A DNA stretch of 6,180 nt from Pseudomonadota bacterium (GTDB lineage: Bacteria > Pseudomonadota > Gammaproteobacteria > Burkholderiales > Rhodocyclaceae), in NCBI GenBank assembly GCA_021811225.1, contig JAJZPJ010000155.1, positions 1-6,180 of the forward strand. Direction: 5' to 3'. Within the stretch, counting starts at the first letter, position 1. Each line of letters opens with the position of its first letter. Both the position numbers and the translations under genes were made by a program. Positions 5,603 through 6,180 of the stretch are shown in pieces. The notes under the pieces are model-generated. The model saw nothing but the letters and a program-made list of their open reading frames with translations. It did no database searches and was not told the DNA's origin.

Positions 5603-6180
5603 ATGATTCCCTGGTTGCCGCAGCCGCCGCGCTTCCCCCCGATCGACTCGGCGCTGGCCGAGCCCAACGGACTGCTCGCCGCCGGCGGCGATCTGTCGCC
5701 GGAGCGGCTCCTGGCCGCCTACCGACTGGGCATCTTTCCCTGGTACGCGGCGGGCGAACCGATCCTGTGGTGGAGCCCGGAACCGCGCATGGTGCTGGTG
5801 CCCTCCGAATTCGCGCTCTCGCGCTCGCTGGCCAAGACCTTGAGGAAGCGCCGCTACGAGGTGCGCGCCGACAGCGCCTTCGCCCAGGTGGTGAGCGCCT
5901 GCGCCGCGCCGCGGCGGGATGCCGACGGCACCTGGATCAGCGCCGAGATGCAGGCGGCCTACCTGCATCTGCACCAATTGGGTCACGCGCACAGCATCGA
6001 AACCTGGGTAGACGGCCGGCTCGCCGGCGGGCTCTACGGCGTGGCCATCGGCGGCGTCTTCTACGGCGAGTCGATGTTCGCGGCGGTCACCGACGCCTCC
6101 AAGATCGCCCTCGCGCACCTGTGCCGGCATCTCGAACGCCATGATTTCGGTCTGCTCGATTGCCAGATGCATACGCCGCA
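5603..6180 (+). CDS. aat: Leucyl/phenylalanyl-tRNA-protein transferase (cut by window edge)
   Basis: The enzyme transfers Leu or Phe from aminoacyl-tRNA to proteins with N-terminal Arg or Lys, marking them for ClpS/ClpAP under the bacterial N-end rule. The visible 192 codons of an expected 230 or so begin MIPWLPQPPRFPPIDSAL. They contain the family signatures PNGLLAAGGDLSPERLLAAY (21-40), GIFPWY (43-48), PILWWSPEPRMVL (53-65), GTWIS (109-113), LGHAHSIETW (126-135), GESMF (155-159) and DCQ (186-188). E156, Q188 and W111 match E. coli active-site positions. The segment after GESMF reads AAVTDASK, where E. coli has SRMENASK. ATG 5603 is the first start after an in-frame TAA at 5594-5596 and has no Shine-Dalgarno sequence; translation may be coupled to a small upstream frame. 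In many betaproteobacteria the arginyltransferase gene ate follows, beyond this window. Confidence 0.97.
   Translation, partial: MIPWLPQPPRFPPIDSALAEPNGLLAAGGDLSPERLLAAYRLGIFPWYAAGEPILWWSPEPRMVLVPSEFALSRSLAKTLRKRRYEVRADSAFAQVVSACAAPRRDADGTWISAEMQAAYLHLHQLGHAHSIETWVDGRLAGGLYGVAIGGVFYGESMFAAVTDASKIALAHLCRHLERHDFGLLDCQMHTP

Noticed and set aside
4308..5606. A 432-codon plus-strand frame across the peptidase end and the whole patatin gene
   Set aside because: It is out of frame with the peptidase and antisense to the patatin domain with its intact Ser-Asp dyad; no family features. Only its last 19 codons are kept, as a possible small upstream frame of aat.
5489..6172. Minus-strand frame of 227 codons opposite aat
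   Set aside because: Antisense to aat, whose conserved motifs are unmistakable; the translation looks like a compositional shadow.
1..6180. Search for mobile elements, CRISPR arrays, defence genes or a biosynthetic cluster
   Set aside because: No transposase or integrase motifs, spaced repeats, long terminal inverted repeats or co-directional accessory operon were found; all genes are common chromosomal families.

Overview
The window looks like ordinary chromosomal DNA from a GC-rich Gram-negative bacterium, most likely a betaproteobacterium; a Rhodocyclales-like lineage is my guess. The evidence is a tRNA-Val(GAC) gene placed directly before thrS, an acuI/yhdH-type reductase, an HDLRQP-type hybrid kinase, a lipobox-bearing patatin and an aat gene, all with strong G/C preference at third codon positions. 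I see no insertion sequence, integrase, CRISPR array, toxin-antitoxin pair or defence genes.

Layout: 1-588 (minus) is the 5' third of thrS, running off the left edge. Upstream of it on the same strand are a hairpin with a T tract (609-646), tRNA-Val(GAC) (658-734) and that tRNA's strong promoter (746-774). 775-956 is a divergent leader without a gene. 957-2873 (plus) is a membrane-bound hybrid sensor kinase. It converges with acuI (2874-3863, minus), and the two stop codons touch. 3864-4005 is a divergent promoter region. 4006-4599 (plus) is an exported NlpC/P60 cell-wall peptidase. Its 3' end overlaps by 49 bp the 3' end of a patatin-like lipoprotein gene (4551-5492, minus). 5493-5602 is a short divergent spacer, and aat (5603 to the right edge, plus) is cut at the window end.

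These genes form no single pathway. thrS, tRNA-Val and aat concern tRNA charging and tRNA-dependent N-end modification. The NlpC/P60 and patatin proteins act on the cell envelope. The kinase senses an unknown signal, and AcuI is a metabolic reductase. No new multi-gene system is apparent.

The points worth a second look are at the level of architecture: tail-to-tail packing with no room for terminators; a terminator-like hairpin that thrS transcripts apparently must read through; promoters so close to the start codons of the NlpC/P60 and (less clearly) patatin genes that their mRNAs may be leaderless; an 11-residue repeat in the peptidase linker; and a kinase that pairs a BarA-like sensory half with an HDLRQP-type core.
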